Shown piece by piece: positions 46,198 to 53,597 of a DNA stretch of 64,000 nucleotides (its first letter is position 1; every line of letters begins with the position of its first letter). Source of the stretch: an uncultured SAR116 cluster alpha proteobacterium (lineage in GTDB: Bacteria; Pseudomonadota; Alphaproteobacteria; Puniceispirillales; Marisalimonadaceae). The stretch is taken from NCBI GenBank assembly GCA_902619805.1, contig CACNGC010000005.1, positions 1-64,000 on the forward strand, given 5' to 3'. The notes under the pieces are model-generated. The model did not search any database. It worked only from the letters and a program-made list of their open reading frames with translations, and was not told the DNA's origin. A program made the position numbers and the translations under genes.

Positions 46198-47259
46198 TTA
46201 CTCTGCAGGTTCAGGCTTGGATTTTTTCTCTTCTTCCACTTCTTTAACCCATAAACCGTGGTGTTCTTTTGCCCAATTCTTATCTACTTCACCACTGTTC
46301 ATTGCATCTAAAGCACCTTCCATTCCAACAGAACCAATATAAATATGTGCAATTATCATTATCATTAGCCCTAAGGAAACTATTCCATGCCACACCTGAT
46401 TATACTGCTGCTCTTGCAAAAGAGTTAGCTCAGTAGGCAGGCCTAAACCTAGAACATTAAGTAAAGCAAATGTGTCAGCAAACATTGTAGTTTGAAAAGG
46501 GAACATTAATGCGATACCAGACATACTTACAGATAAGCCACCAATCATTGTAATCCAAAAGATCATTTTTTGACCTGCATTAAATTTTTTAGCTGGTGGG
46601 TGTAATCCTGCTTTGAATATACCTCCTCCCATTTTTAACCATTCCCAGTCAACTTTATTTGGTATGTTATGTCTTACCCACAACACAAATGCCAGTGCGA
46701 GACCTAACATAAATGCAAACGCTAAGTAGTTATGAATATATTTTCCACCAATTGTAATTGCTGTAAATATTTCTGGACCAAATATTGGCAATAATACATA
46801 TTTTCCATACATTAGATTTAAGCCTGTTAGAGCTAATAAAACAAATGACCCAGCCATAAGCCAGTGTGCAAATCTATCAATTGCAGCAAATCTTAAAATT
46901 GTATCACCAGAAAGACCTGCATCTACTTTTATTTTGCCTCTATACATATAAAAAGCAAAAAGCACTCCAATAATTGCTAGTAAACCTAAACCACCATAAA
47001 GAGTAACTGGACCATTTCTAATAGCTCTCCAATTATCACCTTCTGATTGTATCATCACAGCAGATAATTGATCTTTCATTTGTGTAGAACCGGCATTTCC
47101 AGTTCGTATATATCTCCACAAGTCAGCATCAGATTTCAATCCTAATGCATTGCCAGGAACTTCTCCTTTGACTTGAGCAATTGATGTATTTGGATTTGTT
47201 GCAAAAGTGAGACTTATCACAAATACCATAGTGAATATAACAAAGAGTTTTTTAACCAT
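46198..47259 (-). CDS. fdhC: formate dehydrogenase gamma subunit, cytochrome b556
   Basis: Membrane anchor and heme b subunit passing electrons from the beta subunit to the quinone pool. The 353 residues include a signal-like N-terminus, an extra N-terminal periplasmic part and helix (PVTLYGGLGLLAIIGVLFAFY near 79), then the cytochrome b561-like core: DRFAHWLMAGSFVLLALTGL near 129, KYIHNYLAFAFMLGLAL near 173, and VWHGIVSLGLMIMIIAHIYIG near 290-311, with the heme-ligand histidines. AGGAGAG lies before the ATG. The long N-terminal part is usual for FDH gamma chains of alphaproteobacteria. Confidence 0.93.
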   Translation of the reverse strand: MVKKLFVIFTMVFVISLTFATNPNTSIAQVKGEVPGNALGLKSDADLWRYIRTGNAGSTQMKDQLSAVMIQSEGDNWRAIRNGPVTLYGGLGLLAIIGVLFAFYMYRGKIKVDAGLSGDTILRFAAIDRFAHWLMAGSFVLLALTGLNLMYGKYVLLPIFGPEIFTAITIGGKYIHNYLAFAFMLGLALAFVLWVRHNIPNKVDWEWLKMGGGIFKAGLHPPAKKFNAGQKMIFWITMIGGLSVSMSGIALMFPFQTTMFADTFALLNVLGLGLPTELTLLQEQQYNQVWHGIVSLGLMIMIIAHIYIGSVGMEGALDAMNSGEVDKNWAKEHHGLWVKEVEEEKKSKPEPAE

Positions 47260-47272
47260 AAATTCTCTCCTC

Positions 47273-47467
47273 TTAATTACTTCTTTGTCTTGAAGTATGC
47301 ATCTTTAGTTTATATACTTGCTCTTTAGTTAAACTATCGTCTTTTTTACCTAAATACACACCTTTTTTATAATTTAATATTCTTCCTTGTTCCTCTTGAC
47401 ATGAGCTAAGCACCAGAGATGTTAGAAAGATTGAGATAACTATAATTGTTTTATTTATTTTAATCAT
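47273..47467 (-). CDS. small formate-dehydrogenase-associated lipoprotein
   Basis: A 64-residue protein with a lipoprotein signal: IIVISIFLTSLVLSSC, the Cys being about residue 23. The short mature part reads RILNYKKGVYLGKKDDSLT and ends in a basic helix. The ATG at 47467 has GGGG six bases before it. It lies between fdhB and fdhC, separated from fdhB by a hairpin. Similar small proteins occur in FDH clusters of related bacteria as I recall; the function is unknown, perhaps a clamp or assembly factor on the periplasmic face. Confidence 0.72.
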   Translation of the reverse strand: MIKINKTIIVISIFLTSLVLSSCQEEQGRILNYKKGVYLGKKDDSLTKEQVYKLKMHTSRQRSN

Positions 47468-47500
47468 TACATACCCCAAATTTGCAATATTTTAAGAATC

Positions 47501-47529
47501 AAAAAAGGCGGAAAAATTCCACCTTTTTT
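47501..47529 (-). terminator. intrinsic terminator or attenuator after fdhB
   Basis: On the minus strand AAAAAAGGTGGAA pairs fully (one U-G) with TTCCGCCTTTTTT around a three-base loop, with the T run built into the stem. It lies 11 bases after the fdhB stop and before the small lipoprotein and fdhC. Partial termination would yield more alpha and beta than gamma subunit. Confidence 0.75.
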
Positions 47530-47539
47530 ATATATATTT

Positions 47540-48130
47540 TTAGCCTTTCAGCTGGTATGCAGTGCCCCAACCCCAAGCACCAGATCCAAAGCCACGAGCA
47601 ACTACTCTTTCTCTAAAGATATCAGCTACTTCGTCTCCGTCACCAGCAAGTAATGCTTTAGTTGCACACATCTCTGCACATGATGGTAATTTACCCTCTG
47701 CAAGTCTGTTTCGTCCATATTTCTGAAACTCTAACTCACCCATATCATCTTCAGGTCCACCTGCACAGAAAGTACATTTATCCATCTTACCCCTAGATCC
47801 ATAATTTCCCGCTTGAGGAAATTGCGGAGCTCCGAAAGGACAAGCATAGAAGCAGTAACCACATCCGATGCATAGATCTTTAGAATGTAAAACAACACCC
47901 TGATCTGTTTGATAAAAACAATCAACTGGACACACTGCCATACAAGGAGCATCTGAACAATGCATACAGGCTACAGAGATTGATCTTTCTCCAGGCTTAC
48001 CATCTTGGATGGTTACAACCCTTCTTCTATTAATTCCCCATGGAACCTCATGTTCATTCTTACATGCTGTTACACAGGCGTTACACTCAATACATCTTTC
48101 TGCATCGCATAAGAATTTCATTCGTGCCAT
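47540..48130 (-). CDS. fdhB: formate dehydrogenase beta subunit, four [4Fe-4S] clusters
   Basis: Electron-transfer subunit of 196 residues (FDH3 beta type). Four cysteine groups are seen: CIECNACVTACKNEHEVPWG near 17, CMHCSDAPCMAVCPVDC near 55, CIGCGYCFYACPFGAPQFP near 86, and KCTFCAGGP with SCAEMCATKAL near 117-155. It has no C-terminal membrane helix, unlike E. coli FdnH, so membrane attachment depends on the gamma chain. It is 14 bases after fdhA. Confidence 0.95.
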   Translation of the reverse strand: MARMKFLCDAERCIECNACVTACKNEHEVPWGINRRRVVTIQDGKPGERSISVACMHCSDAPCMAVCPVDCFYQTDQGVVLHSKDLCIGCGYCFYACPFGAPQFPQAGNYGSRGKMDKCTFCAGGPEDDMGELEFQKYGRNRLAEGKLPSCAEMCATKALLAGDGDEVADIFRERVVARGFGSGAWGWGTAYQLKG

Positions 48131-48144
48131 TTTTAAGCCCTCCT

Positions 48145-51036
48145 TTAAGCTAGTTCAATTTGACACAATGAGCACTTAGTCTCTTGCATCTGAGTTACTG
48201 AGTCATATCCATAAGTAAATGCAGTGTTTGCTGCTTCACCTAGTACATATGGATCTGAACCTTCTGGATACTTTGATCTAAGATCCTCACCTTCCATATG
48301 ACCACCGAAGTGGAATGGTAAGAAAGCTACACCTTTGGCAACACGCTCGGTTACCATTGCCATAACTTTAATCCTAGCTCCTTCTGGAGTCGCAACCCAA
48401 ACCATTGCACCGTTTCTAATTCCTTTAGAGTTGGCATCAAATGGATTGATTTCAACAAACATGTCTTGTTGCAATTCAGCTAACCATGGGTTTGATCTTG
48501 TCTCATCTCCACCACCTTCATATTCAACCAATCTACCGGAAGTTAGAATGATCGGATATTTAACAGAGTGATCCACATCTTGAATAGACTTATACAATGT
48601 TGGGAGTCTATATGCCATTCTATCAGAATATGTAGGATAATCGGCTACAAGGTCTCTTCTAGAAGTGTATAGTGGCTCTCTGTGTAATGGGATTGGATCT
48701 GGGAATGTCCAAACCTTAACTCTTGCCTTAGCGTTTCCAAATGGAGCACAACCATGTTTAATAGCAACTCTTTGGATACCACCAGATAAGTCAACTTTCC
48801 AGTTAGTTTTATCTCCAGCAACTTTATCAATTGCGGCTTTTTCATCAGCTGTTAAATCTTTATCCCAGCCAAGTTTTTTAAGCATTGCCATTGTAAATTG
48901 TGGATAACCGTCTTTAATCTCAGAACCAACCGGATATGAACCTTCAGCTAATAGATTGTTACCTTCGTGTTCAACACCAAATCTTGCTCTAAAACATAAT
49001 CCACCTTCTGCCACTGGCTTTGATGTGTCATATAACAATGGTGTACCAGGGTGTTTCATTTCTGGGTTACCCCAACAAGGCCAAGGTAAACCATAATAAT
49101 CACCATCAAGTTCGCCACCAACAGCTCTTAGAGTGGTTTTATCAAAAACATGTTGATTCTTCATGTGAGCTTTTAGTCTCTCTGGTGATTGACCAGTATA
49201 TCCTATTGTCCACATACCACTATTGAACTCTTTAGTTACGTCTTCAATATAAGGCTCATCATTAGTTACCTTAATATTTTTGAACATACGGTCTGCAAAC
49301 CCAAACTTTTTTGCAAACTTGTATATAATGGTATGATCAGGAAGTGAGTCAAAAGATGGCTCGATAACCTTCTCTCTCCATTGAAGTGATCTATTGGATG
49401 AAGTAAGGGATCCATATGTCTCAAACTGAGTAGTAGATGGGAGTAAATAAACGCCATCTGTTCTATCAGATAAAACTGCAGAAACTGTTGGGTAAGGATC
49501 AATTACAACCATAAGGTCTAACTTCTCCATTGCAACTTTCATTTCCTTCATTCTAGTTTGAGAGTTAGGAGCATGTCCCCAGAATACCATTGCTTTTAAA
49601 TTATCTGGCTGTTCTATATTTTCTTTCTTTTCAAGAACACCATCAATCCATCTTGATACAGGTATACCCTTCTGGTTCATCATACTCTTAGTTTTACCAT
49701 CTTTACCTTTCATTGAAGCAAATCTGGCTTTAATCCAATTGTAATCTTCTCCCCATACTCTTGACCAATGTTTCCAAGCACCGGCGGATAAACCGTAGTA
49801 CCCTGGTAAAGAATGGGATAAAATACAAAAGTCGGTAGCACCTTGAACATTGTCGTGACCTCGGAATATATTAGCACCTCCACCTGCGGTTCCCATGTTT
49901 CCTAAAGCTAATTGGAATGCACAATACGCTCTTGTGTTGTTATTTCCGTTAGTATGCTGAGTTCCACCCATACACCAGATAAATGTACCAGGTCTGTTGT
50001 TAGCCATTATTTTAGCTACTCTTTTTAACTGAGATCCAGGAACTCCAGTAACTCTTTCTGTTTCCTCAGGATTCCATTTCTTAACTTCAGCTCTAACGTC
50101 ATCCATACCATAGACACGTTGCCTAATAAATTCTTTATCTTCCCATTTATTTTCGAAGATATGCCACATAATTCCCCAAATCAACGCAACATCTGATCCT
50201 GGACGAAATCTTACAAATTCGTCAGCGTGCGCTGCAGTTCTAGTAAAACGTGGATCGCATACAATTAATGGAGCATTATTTTGCTCTTTTGCTTTCATTA
50301 AGTGCATTAATGAAACTGGGTGCGCTTCTGCTGGGTTTCCACCAATGACAAACATGGCCTTAGAATTGTGAATGTCATTATAAGAATTTGTCATCGCACC
50401 GTAACCCCAAGTGTTAGCAACACCTGCAACTGTTGTTGAATGACATATTCTTGCCTGGTGATCTCCGTTGTTAGAGCCCCAATATGCATAAAATTTTCTA
50501 AATAAATATGACTGCTCATTATTAAATTTAGCAGAACCTAACCAATAAACAGAATCAGGGCCTGATGAAGTTCTGATGGATTCCATCTTGTCGCCAATTT
50601 CATTTATGGCATCATCCCATGACATTCTTGTCCATTTGCCACTTACAAGTTTCATAGGATATTTTAATCTTCTTTCTCCACTTGCTGTTTCTCTTACAGA
50701 CGCACCCTTAGAGCAATGAGCACCTAAATTAATTGGGCTATCCCAACCTGGCTCTTGACCTGTCCACACACCATTTTGAACTTCAGCCATAATCGTACAA
50801 CCAACTGAACAATGCGTACAAACTGTTTTCTTCATGGATACTGCAGAGGTTGAAAATGAAGCCTTTGCTGGCTTAACATTTGAACCTGTGAGTGCTGCAA
50901 CGGTGGCTAATCCCCCTACCGCTAATCCTGAACCTTTCAAAAAAGTACGTCTATCAACGACTTTTTCTGAGGTTTTACCGATGAAAGATGAAGTTTGGGA
51001 GCCTATCGCCACCCCTTTCGCCTTCTTTCTAAGCAT
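48145..51036 (-). CDS. fdhA: formate dehydrogenase alpha subunit (Mo/W-bisMGD, Cys type, Tat-exported)
   Basis: Catalytic subunit oxidising formate to CO2. The 963 residues start with a Tat signal (DRRTFLKGSGLAVGG near 28-42). The proximal [4Fe-4S] site is CTHCSVGCTIMAE near 72 with the fourth Cys in GAHCSKGASVRE near 106. The metal ligand is a cysteine in QARICHSTTVAG near 193, where E. coli FdnG has selenocysteine, so no Sec machinery is needed. The C-terminal half has the molydopterin dinucleotide-binding domain (TSGRLVEYEGGGDETRSNPW near 857). AAGGAGGAAAAGT precedes the ATG. Length and order with beta and gamma match the membrane FDH3 type. Whether Mo or W is used is unknown; tupABC favours W. 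Confidence 0.96.
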   Translation of the reverse strand: MLRKKAKGVAIGSQTSSFIGKTSEKVVDRRTFLKGSGLAVGGLATVAALTGSNVKPAKASFSTSAVSMKKTVCTHCSVGCTIMAEVQNGVWTGQEPGWDSPINLGAHCSKGASVRETASGERRLKYPMKLVSGKWTRMSWDDAINEIGDKMESIRTSSGPDSVYWLGSAKFNNEQSYLFRKFYAYWGSNNGDHQARICHSTTVAGVANTWGYGAMTNSYNDIHNSKAMFVIGGNPAEAHPVSLMHLMKAKEQNNAPLIVCDPRFTRTAAHADEFVRFRPGSDVALIWGIMWHIFENKWEDKEFIRQRVYGMDDVRAEVKKWNPEETERVTGVPGSQLKRVAKIMANNRPGTFIWCMGGTQHTNGNNNTRAYCAFQLALGNMGTAGGGANIFRGHDNVQGATDFCILSHSLPGYYGLSAGAWKHWSRVWGEDYNWIKARFASMKGKDGKTKSMMNQKGIPVSRWIDGVLEKKENIEQPDNLKAMVFWGHAPNSQTRMKEMKVAMEKLDLMVVIDPYPTVSAVLSDRTDGVYLLPSTTQFETYGSLTSSNRSLQWREKVIEPSFDSLPDHTIIYKFAKKFGFADRMFKNIKVTNDEPYIEDVTKEFNSGMWTIGYTGQSPERLKAHMKNQHVFDKTTLRAVGGELDGDYYGLPWPCWGNPEMKHPGTPLLYDTSKPVAEGGLCFRARFGVEHEGNNLLAEGSYPVGSEIKDGYPQFTMAMLKKLGWDKDLTADEKAAIDKVAGDKTNWKVDLSGGIQRVAIKHGCAPFGNAKARVKVWTFPDPIPLHREPLYTSRRDLVADYPTYSDRMAYRLPTLYKSIQDVDHSVKYPIILTSGRLVEYEGGGDETRSNPWLAELQQDMFVEINPFDANSKGIRNGAMVWVATPEGARIKVMAMVTERVAKGVAFLPFHFGGHMEGEDLRSKYPEGSDPYVLGEAANTAFTYGYDSVTQMQETKCSLCQIELA

Positions 51037-51067
51037 ACTTTTCCTCCTTAAAATTGATTAATTAATA

Positions 51068-51256
51068 TTAGAACCTAGCGGTCTCATAATAAGTTTTTAC
51101 ATGCTTTGTTTTCTGGTAGCCTGAACCAGCAGTATTCATGGTCTCGTTAGCAGATGCTGTTTTGGTAACAGTTGCAGCCACTGTGGCGGCGGCAGCTGTA
51201 ATAGCGGCACCTTTTAAAAAGTCTCTCCTACCATTCTTAGATTTATCAATCTTCAT
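51068..51256 (-). CDS. small Tat-signal protein of the formate dehydrogenase region
   Basis: A 62-residue protein: NGRRDFLKGAAITAAAATVAA near 8-28 is a Tat signal, then a short mature part ending TKHVKTYYETARF. It matches the known short FDH-region Tat-target family (TIGR02811-like). A consensus AAGGAG lies seven bases before the ATG. It lies 31 bases before fdhA. The role is unknown; it may accompany folded FdhAB through Tat. Confidence 0.83.
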   Translation of the reverse strand: MKIDKSKNGRRDFLKGAAITAAAATVAATVTKTASANETMNTAGSGYQKTKHVKTYYETARF

Positions 51257-51271
51257 TTTACACTCCTTAAT

Positions 51272-51320
51272 AAAAAGCTCATTAATATGAGCCCATGAAA
51301 CAGGGGCCTATCGCTACCCC
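51272..51320 (-). promoter_or_regulatory. tandem hairpins between torD and the FDH structural genes (possible attenuator)
   Basis: On the minus strand a first hairpin (GGGG ... CCCC, 51303-51320) overlaps the torD stop codon. A second, GCTCAT-ATTA-ATGAGC followed by TTTTT (51272-51292), looks like an intrinsic terminator, placed just before the ribosome site of the small Tat gene. GGCCC of the first arm can also pair with GGGCT of the second, which would prevent the terminator. That makes a switch possible; it is inference. Confidence 0.5.
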
Positions 51321-51931
51321 GAGACATTCATTGAGAACGACGCACGTTCAATTTCCATAAATTCTTTACCAATAGTTCCGATTGGTGAATAAAAAACAGC
51401 AATCTTGGAACTTTCTATATCTCTCATAAGCAAGTCAACCCATGGAGCTAAATGCTTATTAAAAAAATCTTTTTGCTCTGTAATAGAATATTTTTTTTCA
51501 AACTTTCCAAGTATCAAGCCAGACATCATGTCAAATATGCTCGCGATATGATCCTCCGGCTCCTTAACATTTTCCTCTAGCTTGATGCCTATTTTTTGCA
51601 TATCCTGTCTTAACTTTGCTAAAGGCTTGTCTTTTAAAAATCCAGTCAAATAGTAAGATGCAAAGGGGAGAATTTCACCTCTACCGACACCTACAAAAAT
51701 TCTAACGTACTCATCTCTAATAGTTGGGAGATCAAGAGAAGTAGCTAATTTAGAAAGTGTTTTTATGGATTTTCCAATGGGAGAATCATCAGAAACAAGC
51801 ATTGTTAACTGATTTACTAAATTTTCGTCAGGTTCTGCTCTTAAAAGATTAGCTAAAAATGAATACATGTCAGCACGTAACTGATCTTCTGCATTAATAT
51901 TGTGTATAATATTAGCTCTATTATAGCTCAA
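51314..51931 (-). CDS. TorD-family molybdoenzyme chaperone
   Basis: A 205-residue all-helical protein. The N-terminal LRADMYSFLANLLRAEPDENL near 22-42 and the EYVRIFVGVGRGEILPFASYYLTGF stretch near 85-109 (seen in two parts) are the TorD/DmsD pattern, with PEDHIASIFDMMSGLI near 132. Such chaperones bind the Tat signal and apo-form of the molybdoenzyme until the cofactor is in. Here the target should be FdhA and the small Tat protein downstream. The start is TTG at 51931 with a G run six bases upstream; an in-frame TTG 15 bases further up contains that run. Confidence 0.85.
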   Translation of the reverse strand: MSYNRANIIHNINAEDQLRADMYSFLANLLRAEPDENLVNQLTMLVSDDSPIGKSIKTLSKLATSLDLPTIRDEYVRIFVGVGRGEILPFASYYLTGFLKDKPLAKLRQDMQKIGIKLEENVKEPEDHIASIFDMMSGLILGKFEKKYSITEQKDFFNKHLAPWVDLLMRDIESSKIAVFYSPIGTIGKEFMEIERASFSMNVSG

Positions 51932-52024
51932 ATTATACCCCCCCAAAGATAACTATTTACTATTATTTTGGAAAAGAAAAGCTTTTTTTTATTAATGTGT
52001 TAAGTAAAAGATCAATCTAAACAA

Positions 52025-52813
52025 TTAGATCTTTTGGTTATAATCATTTTTACTGATTTTTGGTTTGAAAACCATTGTTTCTGGCTTTATTTTTTTATTA
52101 CTATTTTGCAAGGAATTTTCAATTTCATCAGTGTTTGTTGATGTTTGTTCTATTAAATTTTTATCTTTTTTTATTTCGCCAATCTTACTGACATTATTCT
52201 TCTTGTCTTTTTCAGAGATAAGTTTTGTTTTGTCATTTTGTTTCTGATTTTGTTTTTTATCTTGATTTTTTCCTTTAGAAATTTTTTTAATTTTCTTTTT
52301 ATTTCTTTTATCTGTTGATAATTGAATAGGAGTTATTGATTCGACGTCATTTTTTTCATCCTTATCATCAATCAAATCTGACAGATAACCTTTTCCAACT
52401 TTATAAGCTGTTTCCATCCCTTCAATAACTGTTGCAGCATCAGTGAAATCTTCATGATAATCATTAATTTCTGCATCAGCGAATCTTATTATTGGATTTA
52501 ATCTCCATACTCTTCGCAACGCTATTTGACGCAATCTGTCAGGAACTCCATCTTTAAAAAAAACATCTAAAGATTTTTCTTTTTTAATTTTATCAGGATT
52601 TGGTAAATTATATTTCTTTAACAATTCATCATCATTAAGTTTATCGTTCTCACTCACTTCTGATGTTGAAGATTTTGAAACTTCATCACCTTGGGAACTA
52701 TAAAAATCAGCAGATTCTATTTTAGAAATTTCTTGTTCAGACTTTTGTTTAGATTTTTTCTTAGACCATCTAGATAGAAAATTCTCTTCTAATTCTTTGT
52801 TATCTTCTTTCAT
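52025..52813 (-). CDS. DUF3306 protein of the formate dehydrogenase cluster
   Basis: A 262-residue soluble protein. FLSRWSKKKSKQ near 13-24, then DDELLKKYNLPNP near 61, LDVFFKDGVPDRLRQIALRR near 80-99 and WRLNPIIRFADAEINDYHED near 101-120 are the DUF3306 pattern. The last 110 residues are an unusual Lys/Asn/Gln-rich, low-complexity tail, probably disordered. DUF3306 genes travel with FDH and DUF3305 in many Proteobacteria; no function is known. 26 bases after DUF3305 on the same strand. Confidence 0.85.
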   Translation of the reverse strand: MKEDNKELEENFLSRWSKKKSKQKSEQEISKIESADFYSSQGDEVSKSSTSEVSENDKLNDDELLKKYNLPNPDKIKKEKSLDVFFKDGVPDRLRQIALRRVWRLNPIIRFADAEINDYHEDFTDAATVIEGMETAYKVGKGYLSDLIDDKDEKNDVESITPIQLSTDKRNKKKIKKISKGKNQDKKQNQKQNDKTKLISEKDKKNNVSKIGEIKKDKNLIEQTSTNTDEIENSLQNSNKKIKPETMVFKPKISKNDYNQKI

Positions 52814-52839
52814 TATAAATTAACCTTTAATATCTATTA

Positions 52840-53451
52840 TCAGTTATAATAATTTTTCTTTAGTCTTTGATCCCCACCTCGATGAATATTTTCATCAATA
52901 TTTTTTTTATCCCTTTTTCTTTTCTTAAATTCTTCAGGATGAAAATGAACGCCAACAAACTTATTTAATAACTCAGCTATCGGGCCATATAATGGAACCT
53001 TTTCAACTTTATCCTCTCCACAATCTTCATAATCTTGAATATTATAGGGAGAAAGTGATACCTCAGCTAAATGAACATCTATGCTGTTGTTTTCATTATC
53101 AACTTCTTCGTTATCGTCTAACAAGTCTCCATCTCTTAAAACTATATAAATTGAAGGGTCTGACGACTGAAGGTTTTCAGCATAACCTTCTGCTTCAGCA
53201 CGATGCAAATCAATTGACGCATCTGCAACGAATAAATTTTTATTATCACTATTATGTCGAGAAACATCATTTAAAAGTGGACGAATTTTAACGTCATTAA
53301 TTGGAGGATATCCTTCTCCACTTGTTACATCAAGAGGTATCAAATCATTAACTATCCATTTATGACTTTCCCATTGATTATCAATTTCTTTTTTTTCAAA
53401 AATGATTCTCACACCATATAGCAGATGCTTATTATTTTCTAAGCTTATCAT
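52840..53451 (-). CDS. DUF3305 protein of the formate dehydrogenase cluster
   Basis: A 203-residue protein with the DUF3305 features: GVRIIFEKKEIDNQWESHKW near 13-32, an aromatic/acidic middle with DLHRAEAEGYAENLQSSDPS near 81-100, IYIVLRD, HLAEVSLSPYNIQDYEDCGE near 125-144 and FHPEEFKKRKRDKKN near 174. It heads the minus-strand run DUF3305-DUF3306-torD-fdh and is divergent from the large ferredoxin gene over 146 bases. The function is unknown; constant linkage to FDH suggests maturation or regulation. Confidence 0.85.
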   Translation of the reverse strand: MISLENNKHLLYGVRIIFEKKEIDNQWESHKWIVNDLIPLDVTSGEGYPPINDVKIRPLLNDVSRHNSDNKNLFVADASIDLHRAEAEGYAENLQSSDPSIYIVLRDGDLLDDNEEVDNENNSIDVHLAEVSLSPYNIQDYEDCGEDKVEKVPLYGPIAELLNKFVGVHFHPEEFKKRKRDKKNIDENIHRGGDQRLKKNYYN

Positions 53452-53540
53452 AATGCCTCATTTATAAACCTTAGACAGGTGAGCTAAATAACAACATTAA
53501 GAATAAAAAACAAACTAAATTTTTTTTTGTGATGAGAAAT

Positions 53541-53563
53541 TAATTGACATTATACCACAATTA
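53541..53563. promoter_or_regulatory. divergent promoter region with inverted repeat, ferredoxin gene / DUF3305
   Basis: TAATTG - 11 bases - CAATTA forms an inverted repeat. Inside it, on the minus strand, lies TGGTATAAT (53557-53549), an extended -10 element that would start transcription of DUF3305, DUF3306, torD and fdh about 90 to 100 bases before the DUF3305 ATG. No good -35 is seen. Base composition makes chance matches easy. Confidence 0.35.
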
Positions 53564-53597
53564 AATAAGTTCTTGTCTCAATCTTGGGAGGTTGTTT

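Noticed and set aside
48145..51036. Selenocysteine in FDH alpha
   Set aside because: The metal-ligand position is an ordinary Cys codon in the uninterrupted frame; no in-frame TGA exists.
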